The translations under genes and the position numbers were made by a program. Shown here one piece after another: positions 17,358 to 26,994 of a DNA stretch of 59,191 bases. Under the pieces are notes generated by a model, which saw only the letters and a list, made by a program, of their open reading frames with translations, was not told where the DNA came from and searched no databases. The DNA is from Bacteroidota bacterium (lineage in GTDB: Bacteria; Bacteroidota; Bacteroidia; Bacteroidales; WCHB1-69). The stretch is taken from contig JAKIZI010000009.1 in NCBI GenBank assembly GCA_022708105.1, forward strand, positions 1 to 59,191, in the 5' to 3' direction. Each line of letters begins with the position of its first letter. Position 1 is the stretch's first letter.

Positions 17358-20300
17358 ATGAATAATATAAACAAATTTTTAATTCTTGCAGTTTTAACCT
17401 TTGTTCTAACAACTTCGCTGTCTGCGGAGAAGTATAAAGGTGAAATTAGACGTAATACAACAGTCAATACCAAAGCTGCCGCTTGTTTACCTGCTACTAA
17501 TTCAAATGAATTAACTATTAATAATGTTAGAGCATATCTTGAGACCAATGGAACAATGTGGTTTAAAGAAATTGCCCAATATGAAATTCCAAAAGGCTCA
17601 GGAAAAACATCCATGTTTGCTGCTGCATTATGGATTGGGGGGCTGGATGTTAACCAACAGCTTAAATTAGCAGCTGTCCGTTTTCGTCAAGTTGGTGATG
17701 ATTTTTGGACAGGTCCTCTTACGCTGAACGGTGCATCCGTTGATCAGGTTACTTGTAAAGAGTATGATAAGCATTTTAAAATTACTCGTGCCGAAGTGGA
17801 AGCCCATCGCGGATCATGGAACGAAGAAACAAATTCCTTTGAAAGTGGTTATGTGATCCCGAATAGTATCAAAAATTGGCCTGCTCACGGAGATGTTGAA
17901 AAAGGGCAGTCTTTCTATTTGGCACCTTTCTTTGATCGTGATAATGACGGCGTTTATCGTCCTGAAAAAGGGGATTATCCTTATTATGATTTGGATAATG
18001 ACCTTTGCCCATGGACAGAACAAAATATTGAACTGGCACAACAAGATGCACTACCTAAAACTCCCGAAGAATTAGCCGGTAACACAAATGGAATGATTTA
18101 TGCCGACCACGTTCTTAAAGGAGATGAAACGTTGTATTGGATATTTAATGATAAGGGGGGGCAACATACAGAATCTCAAGGAGAACCTATCGGACTTGAA
18201 ATTCGTGGACAAGCTTTCGGATTTGCTACCAATGACGAAATTAATAACATGACTTTCTATTCCTATGAAATTATTAATCGTTCAACTTTTGAATTAACTC
18301 AAACTTTCTTTTCTCAGTGGGTTGACCCTGATTTAGGGTATGCAGATGACGACTATGTGGGTTGCGATGTTACCAGAGGATTAGGTTATTGTTATAACGG
18401 ATACGATATTGACGGCCAAGGTTTGGCACAACATTATGGCAATCACCCCCCCGCAGTGGGAGTTGACTTCTTCCAAGGTCCATATATGGATGACGACGGA
18501 GTAGATAATCCTAAATTTTATGCCGATTCAGTTGCGCTAATTCCGGGATATTGTGATCGTTTTCTAAATAATCCTGCCGAGTCTTCTTTGGAATGGGATA
18601 ATAAAAAATATCCGATGGCTATAAATGGTGTAAACTTCGGAGATGGTATTATTGACAACGAACGTTTTGGGATGAGACGATTTGTATATCATAATAATGA
18701 TAATTCAGTTGTGGGTGACCCTGATGTGGCTTATGAATATTATTATATGCTAAGAGGGTATTGGAAAGATGGTACTAAAATGAAATACGGAGCAAATGCA
18801 CACTCTTCAAATGGTGCAACTGGTCCGGAATGCGACTTTATGTTCCCGGGACTTACCGACTTGTGTAATTGGGGAACCAAAGGTGTTGATCCTGATCCTC
18901 TTCAATATGGAGATGGAGGATGGACTGAAGCCAATGTGGGAAATGCACCGAAAGATCGTCGTTTCATGCAATCAGCAGGTCCATTTACTCTTAAAGCCGG
19001 TTCTGTAAACTATATTACTGTGGGTATTCCATGGGCAAGAGCTTCTTCCGGTGGCGCTTGGGAATCAGTTAAATTGCTCAAAATAGCTGATGATAAATGT
19101 CAAGCACTTTTTGAAAATTGTTTTAAAGTACTCGATGGTCCCGATGCTCCGGATGTAACCATTAGAGAATTAAACAATAAATTGATTCTTTATATCTCAA
19201 ATGATGATCCAATCAGTAATAACTATCAAGAAGGATATGAAGAATTGGATAACCAGATTCCACATTCTCTTACTTTTGAAAGAGTGAGTATTGAACAAGA
19301 TTCAATTGTTACCAATATTGATGGAGTTGATACGGTAATCTATTATCAAAATTATAATACAGAAGAAACAGTTATCAATTTTACGCCCGAGCAAAGAAGC
19401 TATAAATTCGAAGGCTATCTGATTTATCAATTAAAAAATGAAAATGTAAGTATTACAGATTTATCAGATCCCAATATGGCCCAATTAATAGGTCAATGTG
19501 ATGTTGAAAATTATAGAGAAAACGCAACGGCAATAGGCCAATTAATAAATTGGGAATTCAGTGATGCCTTGGGAACATCAGTCCCTGTCGAAAAAGTTAA
19601 TGGCTCCAATTCCGGAATTTTCCACTCGAAAGTAATTACCGAAGATAAGTTTGCATCAGGTTCAAATACATTAATTAATCATAAAAAATACTATTTTATG
19701 GTGTTGGCTTATGCATTTAATGAGTATGCGCCCTTCTCTATTGACCCGAATATTGATAATGGTTTGTTCGGACAAAAAACAGTATTTTTAGCCGGTAGAA
19801 AAGCTGCAGGTGGTGGTTCAATAAAACCGGTTGTCGGTATACCACATGATGTTACTCCTCAATATGGCGGAACAGTATTGAATTCTGAATATGGCACCCA
19901 ACCGGTAATTACCCGTATCGAAGGACAAGGTAACGGAGGTTTTTTCTGCGAAATTTCTCAGAAAACAAAAGATCAAATTATGTCAGGTGCTCCTTGGAAA
20001 GCGAATGAAATAGAATATCAAAAAAATGCAGGTCCTATCGGAGTAAAAGTTGTTGACCCACTTAAAGTACAAGCTAAAGAATATGTAATAAAATTTGTGG
20101 AACCTTCCTCTGATGATGTTACTGAAAATTCAACTTGGATTCTTGAGTTTACCAATGATAATGGTCAAACGGATACAATTCCTTCAGTATCAACAATAAG
20201 TTTATTGAATGAACAATTAGTGCTGGATCATGGCATAGCAATTACAATATTAGATGATCCCTTTGCGATTTTACAAGACGAAGTAGCAAAAAACAGCATA

Positions 20301-21989
20301 TTTGGAGTCCGTACTTATCAAAATTTAGCAAAATTTGGACAGGTTGAATTAATTGGTTCTTCAATTTCATACGCTGATGAAAACAAACAATGGTTGACAG
20401 GAGCCTATGACTATACAAATGGTTTTGTGGGTAACTGGATCCGTTCGGGAAATCAGTCTGCAGGACCGTGGGATGATGCAGAAGGCGTTCAGGAAGGGGT
20501 GGAAGATAAATACTATCAATGGAAAACCGAAGACTATTTCTTGATTACTCCTGAAGGAACTTTAAATCAATCTTGGAGATCAAGAGCATGGAAAGATCCA
20601 AAAGAGCAATTTGAAGAAGTGGTGAACGGAACGTGGGCACCTTACGTACTGGCTTCAACTTATGACGGAGGTCCTCAACAAAAATATGTTTACCCCGATC
20701 TCCCGGGAGCTACTACAGAACCTGCCGATCCTTACTGGGGAAGCAAAATATCTTCCAGTACAGTATACGGAGACTTTACAACCAGTAACTTTAATAAGTA
20801 TCATTACAATCAATCTATGATTAACCTTTATTCTGTTGATATTGTATTAACTAGTGATAAAAGCAAATGGACTCGTTGTATTGTACTCGAAGCTTGTGAT
20901 GATCGTTCCAAATCTGTCGGAAATGCATGGAGATTCGAACCACGAAAATCTCAATCTGTTGGAAAAGATGGACAACCTGATGGTTCCGGTACCGGAATGG
21001 GATGGTTCCCCGGATATGCAATTAATATCGAAACAGGAGAAAGATTGAATATTATGTTCTCGGAAAATTCATCCGATACAGCAAATAATGGGGATGATAT
21101 GTTGTTTAATCCGACTTCTGTATATGGGTACGATGAAGAAGGAAATCCATTAAGCGAAGGTTATTATAATTCTTTGTATAAATATTATCAAGAAACAGTG
21201 GGACAATTTCCTGATAATTTTAAAGGACCTGTTTTTGGTGGAATGCATTTTATATATGTCGTAGGTAGTTCAGGTAATACCGCTACTACTTTCTATCAAG
21301 GAGCTAGTGCTACACGTAATTATAATCAAACGCTTGACTGTCCTTCATACGACGAAGGCTCTTGGCTGAAAAATAAATTCAACAGCTTTGTTGATATTAC
21401 ATCTCATAATGATAGTAGAAAACAGAAAAAGAATGAACTTTTTAATAATGTTATGTGGACGAGTATCCCAATGGCAGTTGAGAAAAAAGAAAATTTATGG
21501 CTGTCTAACGATGTTACTATTAAAATACGCGTTACTCGTCCCTATATGAGATGGTTATCCGCAAAGGGAACCTCTCCTGAAACTGTTCAAAATGATAACT
21601 TCCCTATGTTCAAATTCTCCACTAAGAATATTGCCATTCAAAATAATGTAAACGATGTTGCAGTTTCTGCGTTGGATAATATTAATATTGTTCCTAATCC
21701 TTACTATGGTTTTTCAGCATATGAATCTTCCGCGTTGGATAATGTTGTTAAAATAGTAAATCTTCCTCAAACTTGTACTATTTCTATCTATACAGTTAAT
21801 GGAATCTTAGTGAGAAAATTATCTAAAGGAGATAGCGGATCTACTTTCGTAGATTGGAATCTCAAAAATAATGCAGGAATTCCGATTGCTAGTGGAATGT
21901 ATATTATTCATGTTCAAGTACCGGGAGTAGGAGAGAAAACTCTGAAATTCTTTGCTGCAATGAGACCAACTGACTTGAATGCTTTTTAA
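17358..21989 (+). CDS. Giant secreted protein with T9SS type-A-like C-terminal domain
   Basis: 1543 residues. A signal peptide (1-23) precedes a long exported region of no recognised enzymatic fold. A calcium-loop-like DRDNDGVYRPEKGDYP lies near residue 193, and other D-x-D-rich loops follow (DPDLGYADDDYVGCD). A fibronectin-like section is visible around residues 610-820 (PDAPDVTIRELNNKLILYIS onward). The last ~90 residues (NIVPNPYYGFSAYESSALDN onward, with SIYTVNGILVRKL and PIASGMYIIHVQ) have the form of a T9SS sorting domain, but about eight extra residues (RPTDLNAF) follow the usual end point. It lies 37 bases after the TonB receptor and 36 bases before the PorV-like start, so one operon is likely. 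Confidence 0.82.
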   Translation: MNNINKFLILAVLTFVLTTSLSAEKYKGEIRRNTTVNTKAAACLPATNSNELTINNVRAYLETNGTMWFKEIAQYEIPKGSGKTSMFAAALWIGGLDVNQQLKLAAVRFRQVGDDFWTGPLTLNGASVDQVTCKEYDKHFKITRAEVEAHRGSWNEETNSFESGYVIPNSIKNWPAHGDVEKGQSFYLAPFFDRDNDGVYRPEKGDYPYYDLDNDLCPWTEQNIELAQQDALPKTPEELAGNTNGMIYADHVLKGDETLYWIFNDKGGQHTESQGEPIGLEIRGQAFGFATNDEINNMTFYSYEIINRSTFELTQTFFSQWVDPDLGYADDDYVGCDVTRGLGYCYNGYDIDGQGLAQHYGNHPPAVGVDFFQGPYMDDDGVDNPKFYADSVALIPGYCDRFLNNPAESSLEWDNKKYPMAINGVNFGDGIIDNERFGMRRFVYHNNDNSVVGDPDVAYEYYYMLRGYWKDGTKMKYGANAHSSNGATGPECDFMFPGLTDLCNWGTKGVDPDPLQYGDGGWTEANVGNAPKDRRFMQSAGPFTLKAGSVNYITVGIPWARASSGGAWESVKLLKIADDKCQALFENCFKVLDGPDAPDVTIRELNNKLILYISNDDPISNNYQEGYEELDNQIPHSLTFERVSIEQDSIVTNIDGVDTVIYYQNYNTEETVINFTPEQRSYKFEGYLIYQLKNENVSITDLSDPNMAQLIGQCDVENYRENATAIGQLINWEFSDALGTSVPVEKVNGSNSGIFHSKVITEDKFASGSNTLINHKKYYFMVLAYAFNEYAPFSIDPNIDNGLFGQKTVFLAGRKAAGGGSIKPVVGIPHDVTPQYGGTVLNSEYGTQPVITRIEGQGNGGFFCEISQKTKDQIMSGAPWKANEIEYQKNAGPIGVKVVDPLKVQAKEYVIKFVEPSSDDVTENSTWILEFTNDNGQTDTIPSVSTISLLNEQLVLDHGIAITILDDPFAILQDEVAKNSIFGVRTYQNLAKFGQVELIGSSISYADENKQWLTGAYDYTNGFVGNWIRSGNQSAGPWDDAEGVQEGVEDKYYQWKTEDYFLITPEGTLNQSWRSRAWKDPKEQFEEVVNGTWAPYVLASTYDGGPQQKYVYPDLPGATTEPADPYWGSKISSSTVYGDFTTSNFNKYHYNQSMINLYSVDIVLTSDKSKWTRCIVLEACDDRSKSVGNAWRFEPRKSQSVGKDGQPDGSGTGMGWFPGYAINIETGERLNIMFSENSSDTANNGDDMLFNPTSVYGYDEEGNPLSEGYYNSLYKYYQETVGQFPDNFKGPVFGGMHFIYVVGSSGNTATTFYQGASATRNYNQTLDCPSYDEGSWLKNKFNSFVDITSHNDSRKQKKNELFNNVMWTSIPMAVEKKENLWLSNDVTIKIRVTRPYMRWLSAKGTSPETVQNDNFPMFKFSTKNIAIQNNVNDVAVSALDNINIVPNPYYGFSAYESSALDNVVKIVNLPQTCTISIYTVNGILVRKLSKGDSGSTFVDWNLKNNAGIPIASGMYIIHVQVPGVGEKTLKFFAAMRPTDLNAF

Positions 21990-22025
21990 CCTTTAATTAT
22001 GTTAAATTATAAAATATCAGAAACT

Positions 22026-23186
22026 ATGAATAAAATATATAAAAGATTAATAATTATTGCGTTAATAGGCATCTTTGCGGGCGCTTCTCTTGATTCGTTT
22101 GCAGGAAATAAAGACCGTTCAGGACAAGCAGGATCACAACACTTGCTTATAGACCCGTATGCTAGAACTAATGGATGGGGAACTGCCGGAGTAGCTGAAA
22201 TTCGCGGTTTGGAAGCCATTTTTTCTAATGTTGCTGGACTCTCTTTTGTTAAGAAAACAGAATTCGGATTTACTAGAACTCAATACCTTGTAGGATCTGG
22301 TGCCGGTATAGGAATTAACTCTTTCTCTATCGGGCAACACCTTTCTAGAAAAGCTAAAGACGGATCAAGAAAAGACTATGGAGTTCTTGGTTTATCCGTT
22401 TTTACAATGGGATTTGGCGATATCCAAATTACATCAGTAAATCAACCCGAAGGTGGAATGGGGAATTTTTCTCCTAATTTGATGTATATTGGACTTTCTT
22501 ATGCAAAATCATTCAATAAATTTATTCACGGGGGCGCAACCGTGAAATTGATTAACGAAAGTATCTCCGATGCAAGTGCAACCGGTTTTGCTATCGATGC
22601 AGGAATCCAATATCTCGCAGGACCCTATGAAAACTTTAAAATAGGTATTACTATGAAAAATATTGGACTTCCCATGAGCTATAAAGGCGATGGACTTTCA
22701 GTACGTGGCGTAGTTAATACAACAGACCATGAACTTACAATGGAACAAAGATCGGCAGAATATGAAATGCCATCTTTACTTACCTTAGGAGCATCCTACG
22801 ATTTTCTTATATGGACCGGTGAATATAAAGAGATGGATAAACAAGATAGAAAAGATGAAGGTTTAACCAGAGATGATGCCGAACATAGAATTACAGTGGC
22901 CGCTTCTTTTACTGCAAACTCATTTTCCAGCGACCTCTTCTCCCTTGGTATTGAATACGGATTTAGCCGCTATTTTATGGTGAGAGCAGGGTACAATATT
23001 GAAAATGGAATGTGGAACCCGAACACTTCAACATCATGGTACAGTGGTCCTTCAGCCGGAGTTTCTCTCGGAATTCCACTTGTGAAAAAATCAAAAGGTA
23101 ATACAAGACTTCTCCTCGACTACGCTTACAGATTTACAAACCGATGGAAAGGAAACCATTATATCGGTATTAAAGTAGAGTTATAA
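22026..23186 (+). CDS. PorV/PorQ family outer-membrane protein
   Basis: 386 residues from the ATG at 22026, which begins a good signal peptide (MNKIYKRLIIIALIGIFAGA); the in-frame ATG at 21999 would put nine polar residues before it. The start of the mature part, with TAGVAEIRGLEAIFSNVAGL, matches the PorV/PorQ (UPF0164-like) family of FadL-type 14-stranded barrels. PorV is the T9SS shuttle protein that carries cargo from the translocon to the attachment complex. Its place right after a T9SS cargo gene suggests a dedicated partner and not the housekeeping PorV, although the latter cannot be ruled out. Confidence 0.82.
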   Translation: MNKIYKRLIIIALIGIFAGASLDSFAGNKDRSGQAGSQHLLIDPYARTNGWGTAGVAEIRGLEAIFSNVAGLSFVKKTEFGFTRTQYLVGSGAGIGINSFSIGQHLSRKAKDGSRKDYGVLGLSVFTMGFGDIQITSVNQPEGGMGNFSPNLMYIGLSYAKSFNKFIHGGATVKLINESISDASATGFAIDAGIQYLAGPYENFKIGITMKNIGLPMSYKGDGLSVRGVVNTTDHELTMEQRSAEYEMPSLLTLGASYDFLIWTGEYKEMDKQDRKDEGLTRDDAEHRITVAASFTANSFSSDLFSLGIEYGFSRYFMVRAGYNIENGMWNPNTSTSWYSGPSAGVSLGIPLVKKSKGNTRLLLDYAYRFTNRWKGNHYIGIKVEL

Positions 23187-23217
23187 AGGATATTATTCCT
23201 TTCTTAATATTAAAAAT

Positions 23218-23246
23218 ACTAAGGAGGCTTTTTAAGTCTCTTTAGT
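23218..23246 (+). terminator. Terminator of the TonB-cargo-PorV operon
   Basis: ACTAAGGAGGC pairs with GTCTCTTTAGT across a seven-base loop (eleven pairs, two of them G-U) and is followed by TTTTC. It lies 31 bases past the PorV-like stop and before greA. Confidence 0.8.
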
Positions 23247-23288
23247 TTTCTTATGTAAAAACCAGTTTTATTATATTATTATTGAATT

Positions 23289-23762
23289 ATGAATGAAATT
23301 AAGTATTATTCCGAAGAGGGATTAGCTGCATTAAAAGCGGAGTTAGCACAATTAGAAACTACTGAAAGAGCAAAAATTTCAGCAATGATTGCCGAAGCTC
23401 GTGATAAAGGCGATTTGTCGGAAAATGCTGAATACGACGCAGCCAAAGATGCTCAGGGACATTTGGAACTTAAAATTGCAAGATTACGTAATTTAATCTC
23501 GAATGCACGTGTTTTGGATGATTCAAAGTTGGATAAATCTAAAGTCCTTATCTATTCCATTATTGAAATTAAAAATTTAAAAACAAATGAGAATAGTACC
23601 TATACACTTGTTCCGGAATCTGAAGCAGATTTTAGATCAGGGAAACTATCGATTAATTCTCCTATAGCAAAAGGATTGCTGGGAAAGAAAAAAAATGATG
23701 TGGTTTCAATTCAAACACCGAGAGGTATTATGGAATTTCAAATTATTAAAATATCACGTTAA
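23289..23762 (+). CDS. greA: Transcription elongation factor GreA
   Basis: 157 residues, the standard length. GreA enters the secondary channel of RNA polymerase and stimulates cleavage of backtracked RNA. The N-terminal coiled coil carries the acidic tip with DKGDLSENAEYDAAKDAQGH; the C-terminal FKBP-like domain includes SPIAKGLLGKKKNDVV. It is followed two bases later by a HIT protein gene, a pairing common in Bacteroidota. Confidence 0.96.
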   Translation: MNEIKYYSEEGLAALKAELAQLETTERAKISAMIAEARDKGDLSENAEYDAAKDAQGHLELKIARLRNLISNARVLDDSKLDKSKVLIYSIIEIKNLKTNENSTYTLVPESEADFRSGKLSINSPIAKGLLGKKKNDVVSIQTPRGIMEFQIIKISR

Positions 23763-23764
23763 TC

Positions 23765-24163
23765 ATGGATACAATATTTACAAAGATTATTAAAGGTGAA
23801 ATTTCTTGCTATAAATTAGCAGAAAATGAAAAGTTTATTTCATTTCTTGATATTTCTCCTTTAAGTAAAGGACACGCCTTGGTTGTGCCTAAAATCCAAA
23901 ATGATTATATTTTTGACCTTGATGATGAGATGCTTTCCGACATGATTGTCTTTGCTAAAAAAGTAGCTGTAGCTATTAAAAAGAATGTAACTTGTCTTAG
24001 AATTGGGGTGGCTGTTATTGGTCTCGAAGTACCGCATACCCATATTCACCTTGTACCCATTAATCATGTTGGGGACCTAAATTTTTCTAACCCTAAACTG
24101 AAATTAACCGATAACGAATTTAAAGAAATTTCAGCCAAAATTTCAGCTTCTATAGAATTGTAA
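23765..24163 (+). CDS. HIT family nucleotide-binding protein
   Basis: 132 residues. The histidine triad is VPHTHIHLVPI (H91, H93, H95), and the N-terminal IFTKIIKGEISCYKLAE is also typical of HinT-like purine nucleoside phosphoramidases. Members hydrolyse nucleoside phosphoramidates or adenylated compounds. The triad is intact, so an active enzyme is expected. It is translationally close to greA (two-base gap). Confidence 0.93.
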   Translation: MDTIFTKIIKGEISCYKLAENEKFISFLDISPLSKGHALVVPKIQNDYIFDLDDEMLSDMIVFAKKVAVAIKKNVTCLRIGVAVIGLEVPHTHIHLVPINHVGDLNFSNPKLKLTDNEFKEISAKISASIEL

Positions 24164-24182
24164 ATTTTAATTGAGAATACAG

Positions 24183-24701
24183 ATGATGAAAATGTTTAGT
24201 GAAAGCCCTATTACAACACTTCAAATCATTAAACCTGATGTGATAAAGAATTTTTATGAAATAAGATCGGGAGATGATTCTTATGGAGCGCTTGATATCA
24301 TCCAAAATACATTCGCACGAGCTGAAACTTATGAAGGCTCCTTTATTTTTGAAAGAAAAGGGTTCTTTAAACCTTATATTACAATAAAAAAAGAAAAAAG
24401 TGAACAGATAAGTGCAATTTCATATCTGGATTTAATGTCAAAGACTAAAATAATATTGAATGAAATGCCGTTCTATTTTAGTATTATTAATCTTTGGAAA
24501 AATCAATGGGGCTGGACAAATGAGAAAAATCAAGTTGTGTTGAGATATAAACCTACAATTGCAGGAACAGTAAAAGGAGATGTGGAATTCTTAAAGGATT
24601 TTTTCTATTTGAAAAATATGGAATTACTGACGATGATAGGAGTATATTTTCTCGTTAATCTGGAAGAAGAAATACAATATAAAAGAGAGGTTATCAATTA
24701 A
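24183..24701 (+). CDS. Unknown protein, possible all-beta fold
   Basis: About 172 residues, not recognised. There is no signal peptide. The sequence is rich in predicted beta strands (YEIRSGDDSYGALDI, GSFIFERKGFFKPYITIKKE, NQVVLRYKPTIAGTVKGDVE) and ends with a hydrophobic stretch LLTMIGVYFLV. The strand-rich run with a hydrophobic C-terminal helix is loosely like the tubby/scramblase-type barrel, but this is a guess. The start is taken as the ATG at 24183; an in-frame TTG lies at 24171 and further ATGs at 24186 and 24192. It sits between the HIT gene and the transketolase half with 8- to 20-base gaps, so it is probably in the same operon. Confidence 0.6.
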   Translation: MMKMFSESPITTLQIIKPDVIKNFYEIRSGDDSYGALDIIQNTFARAETYEGSFIFERKGFFKPYITIKKEKSEQISAISYLDLMSKTKIILNEMPFYFSIINLWKNQWGWTNEKNQVVLRYKPTIAGTVKGDVEFLKDFFYLKNMELLTMIGVYFLVNLEEEIQYKREVIN

Positions 24702-24709
24702 TTAAGTAT

Positions 24710-25555
24710 ATGAATAAAATCGAGAATCTGGAAAAAATTGCAGCTCAAGTTCGTCGAGATATTATAAGAATGGTCCATGCAGCACAGTCCGGTCATCCCG
24801 GAGGCTCACTCGGATGCGCTGATTTGATTACAGCCCTCTTTTTTGAGGTGTTGCAGACCTCTCCCGAAACTTTTTCGGTACCGGGGAAAGGAGAAGATAT
24901 GTTCTTTATTTCTAATGGGCATTTGACTCCTGTTCTCTATAGTGTTATGGCTCGCAGAGGTTTTTTCCCGATAGAAGAATTAGCAACATTTAGACAAATT
25001 TCTTCACGCTTACAAGGGCATCCTACCGCTTCAAAACATTTACCCGGAATCAGAGTGTCTTCGGGATCACTGGGACAAGGAATTTCCATAGCTATTGGCG
25101 CCGCATTGGCTAAGAAAAATAATGGAGATGAACATTTAATATATGTTCTGACAGGTGACGGAGAACTGCAAGAAGGGCAACCATGGGAAGCTTTTATGTT
25201 TGCAGGGGCTAAACAAGTGGATAATCTGATTGCCATTGTCGATTATAATAAAAAACAAATTGACGGCCCAACCGATGAAGTGCTTTCTCTCGGAAATCTT
25301 AAAGCCAAGTTCGAAGCTTTTGATTGGAAAGTGATAGAAATGGATGGCAATAATATGGGAGAGGTAATTGAAGGTCTCCAAAAAGCCAAAAGCGATTCTG
25401 GAAAAGGAATGCCTGTCGTAATTCTTATGAAAACAGAAATGGGTATGGGCATCGATTTTATGATGGGAACCCATAAATGGCATGGAACTCCCCCGAATGA
25501 TGAACAAACAAAGATTGCATTAAATCAACTGCCCGTGACACTTGCAGATTTTTAA
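24710..25555 (+). CDS. Transketolase, N-terminal subunit
   Basis: 281 residues, the normal size of the separate N-terminal half of split transketolases. It binds the diphosphate of thiamine diphosphate: VHAAQSGHPGGSLGCADL near the start, then GDGELQEGQPWEA and MDGNNMGEV. Transketolase moves two-carbon units between sugar phosphates in the pentose phosphate pathway. The C-terminal half, which completes the active site and is usually the next gene, is absent: a membrane permease gene follows after 12 bases. The partner must be encoded elsewhere or the protein does something else. Confidence 0.93.
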   Translation: MNKIENLEKIAAQVRRDIIRMVHAAQSGHPGGSLGCADLITALFFEVLQTSPETFSVPGKGEDMFFISNGHLTPVLYSVMARRGFFPIEELATFRQISSRLQGHPTASKHLPGIRVSSGSLGQGISIAIGAALAKKNNGDEHLIYVLTGDGELQEGQPWEAFMFAGAKQVDNLIAIVDYNKKQIDGPTDEVLSLGNLKAKFEAFDWKVIEMDGNNMGEVIEGLQKAKSDSGKGMPVVILMKTEMGMGIDFMMGTHKWHGTPPNDEQTKIALNQLPVTLADF

Positions 25556-25567
25556 ATTTTTTCTTTT

Positions 25568-26992
25568 GTGAAAATAATTTATAGGTATTTACTGAAAAAC
25601 TTCATAGGACCTTTTATCCTTACCTTTTTCCTTGCTATTTTTATTTTGCTGATGCAATTTCTGTGGAAATATGTGGACGATGTCGTTGGCAAAGGACTTG
25701 AAATTCACGTTATTCTTGAGTTTATTTTTTATGCTTCCGCTTCTTTCGTGTCTATGGCAATGCCGCTTGCGGTTCTCCTCGCTTCTCTTATGACTTTTGG
25801 TAATTTAGGAGAACGATATGAATTGGTGGCAATGAAAGCATCAGGAATTCCTCTTGTGAAAATTATGTTGCCAATTGCAGTATTTTCGTTGTTTATCGGG
25901 GTATTTACATTTTGGTTTGCTAATAATATAGCCCCAATTGCAAGTGCAAAAGCATCATGCCGCTATTATGATATCAAAACTTTAAAACAAGCTTTTAAAA
26001 TTGATGAAGGTGTTTTTTATGATGGATTACCTAACTATATTATTCGTATTGGTTCTAAAGACAAAAATCAAGAAAATGTCAAAGATGTTTTGATTTATGA
26101 TCATTCCCGCAGACAAGGGAATACAACAATTACGTACGCTAGAAGAGGAACAATGCAAATGACCCCTGATGATAAATTTTTCCTTTTAACACTATACGAA
26201 GGTTATTACTGGGATGAGAGTATTGCCGATAATGAACAATACGGCAAACATGCACTGACGCGTGCTCACTTTAAAAAACAATATAAAAAATTTGATTTAT
26301 CTACTTTCGAATTTCAACGTACCTCCGATGCGTCTTTTTTTACAGAACGATTACTGCCTACAGTGAAACAACTTTCTAAAAGAATTGATACCATTCAAAT
26401 AGAGATGAATTCTATGAAAAAAGAACTGACAAGTGATTATATGGAAAGTCTCCAATTTTATTCTCGCTTTATTTATAAAGATTCTATATCTAAATTGGGC
26501 GAAAATGAATTTAAATATGCTTTTGCTTCTCTCTCAGGACAAAAAAAACAAGAAGTGCTCAATTATGCTTGTCAATACGCTGAAATAGGTTCAGCATCAC
26601 TCTTTTATCAACATGAGAGAATTCAAGAACAATATAGTAATCTTAAAAGAAATCAAATTGAATTACATAGAAAGTTTACTTTAGCCCTTTCATGTTTTCT
26701 TTTCTTTTTTATAGGGGCATCACTTGGTGCAATTATACGAAAAGGAGGAATCGGAATTCCACTTGTGATTACGGTATTTTTCTTTACACTTCATTTTGCC
26801 TTATCTCTTATAGGCGAAAATATTGCCAAGGAGAGCAATATTTCAGTTACTTTCGGAATGTGGCTTTCTACAGCGATTTTGTTGCCAATCTGTATCTTCT
26901 TGACCTATAAAGCAACAGTAGATTCCGCCGTTCTTTCAATTGAAACTTATGAAAAATGGTTCAAAAAAATATTCGTTTCTAAGCGTCAATAA
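25568..26992 (+). CDS. LptF/LptG (YjgP/YjgQ) family permease
   Basis: 474 residues from a GTG start. Three transmembrane helices lie at the N terminus (about 15-37, 54-80, 95-118) and three at the C terminus (about 375-448), with a large periplasmic beta-jellyroll-like part between, the layout of LptF and LptG. With LptB2 they extract lipopolysaccharide from the inner membrane and pass it to LptA. The start LLKNFIGPFILTFF is typical. Between about residues 255 and 370 there is a long charged coiled-coil-like insert (QLSKRIDTIQIEMNSMKKEL) seen in Bacteroidota members. The sequence does not decide between LptF and LptG. Confidence 0.92.
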   Translation: MKIIYRYLLKNFIGPFILTFFLAIFILLMQFLWKYVDDVVGKGLEIHVILEFIFYASASFVSMAMPLAVLLASLMTFGNLGERYELVAMKASGIPLVKIMLPIAVFSLFIGVFTFWFANNIAPIASAKASCRYYDIKTLKQAFKIDEGVFYDGLPNYIIRIGSKDKNQENVKDVLIYDHSRRQGNTTITYARRGTMQMTPDDKFFLLTLYEGYYWDESIADNEQYGKHALTRAHFKKQYKKFDLSTFEFQRTSDASFFTERLLPTVKQLSKRIDTIQIEMNSMKKELTSDYMESLQFYSRFIYKDSISKLGENEFKYAFASLSGQKKQEVLNYACQYAEIGSASLFYQHERIQEQYSNLKRNQIELHRKFTLALSCFLFFFIGASLGAIIRKGGIGIPLVITVFFFTLHFALSLIGENIAKESNISVTFGMWLSTAILLPICIFLTYKATVDSAVLSIETYEKWFKKIFVSKRQ

Positions 26993-26994
26993 TT

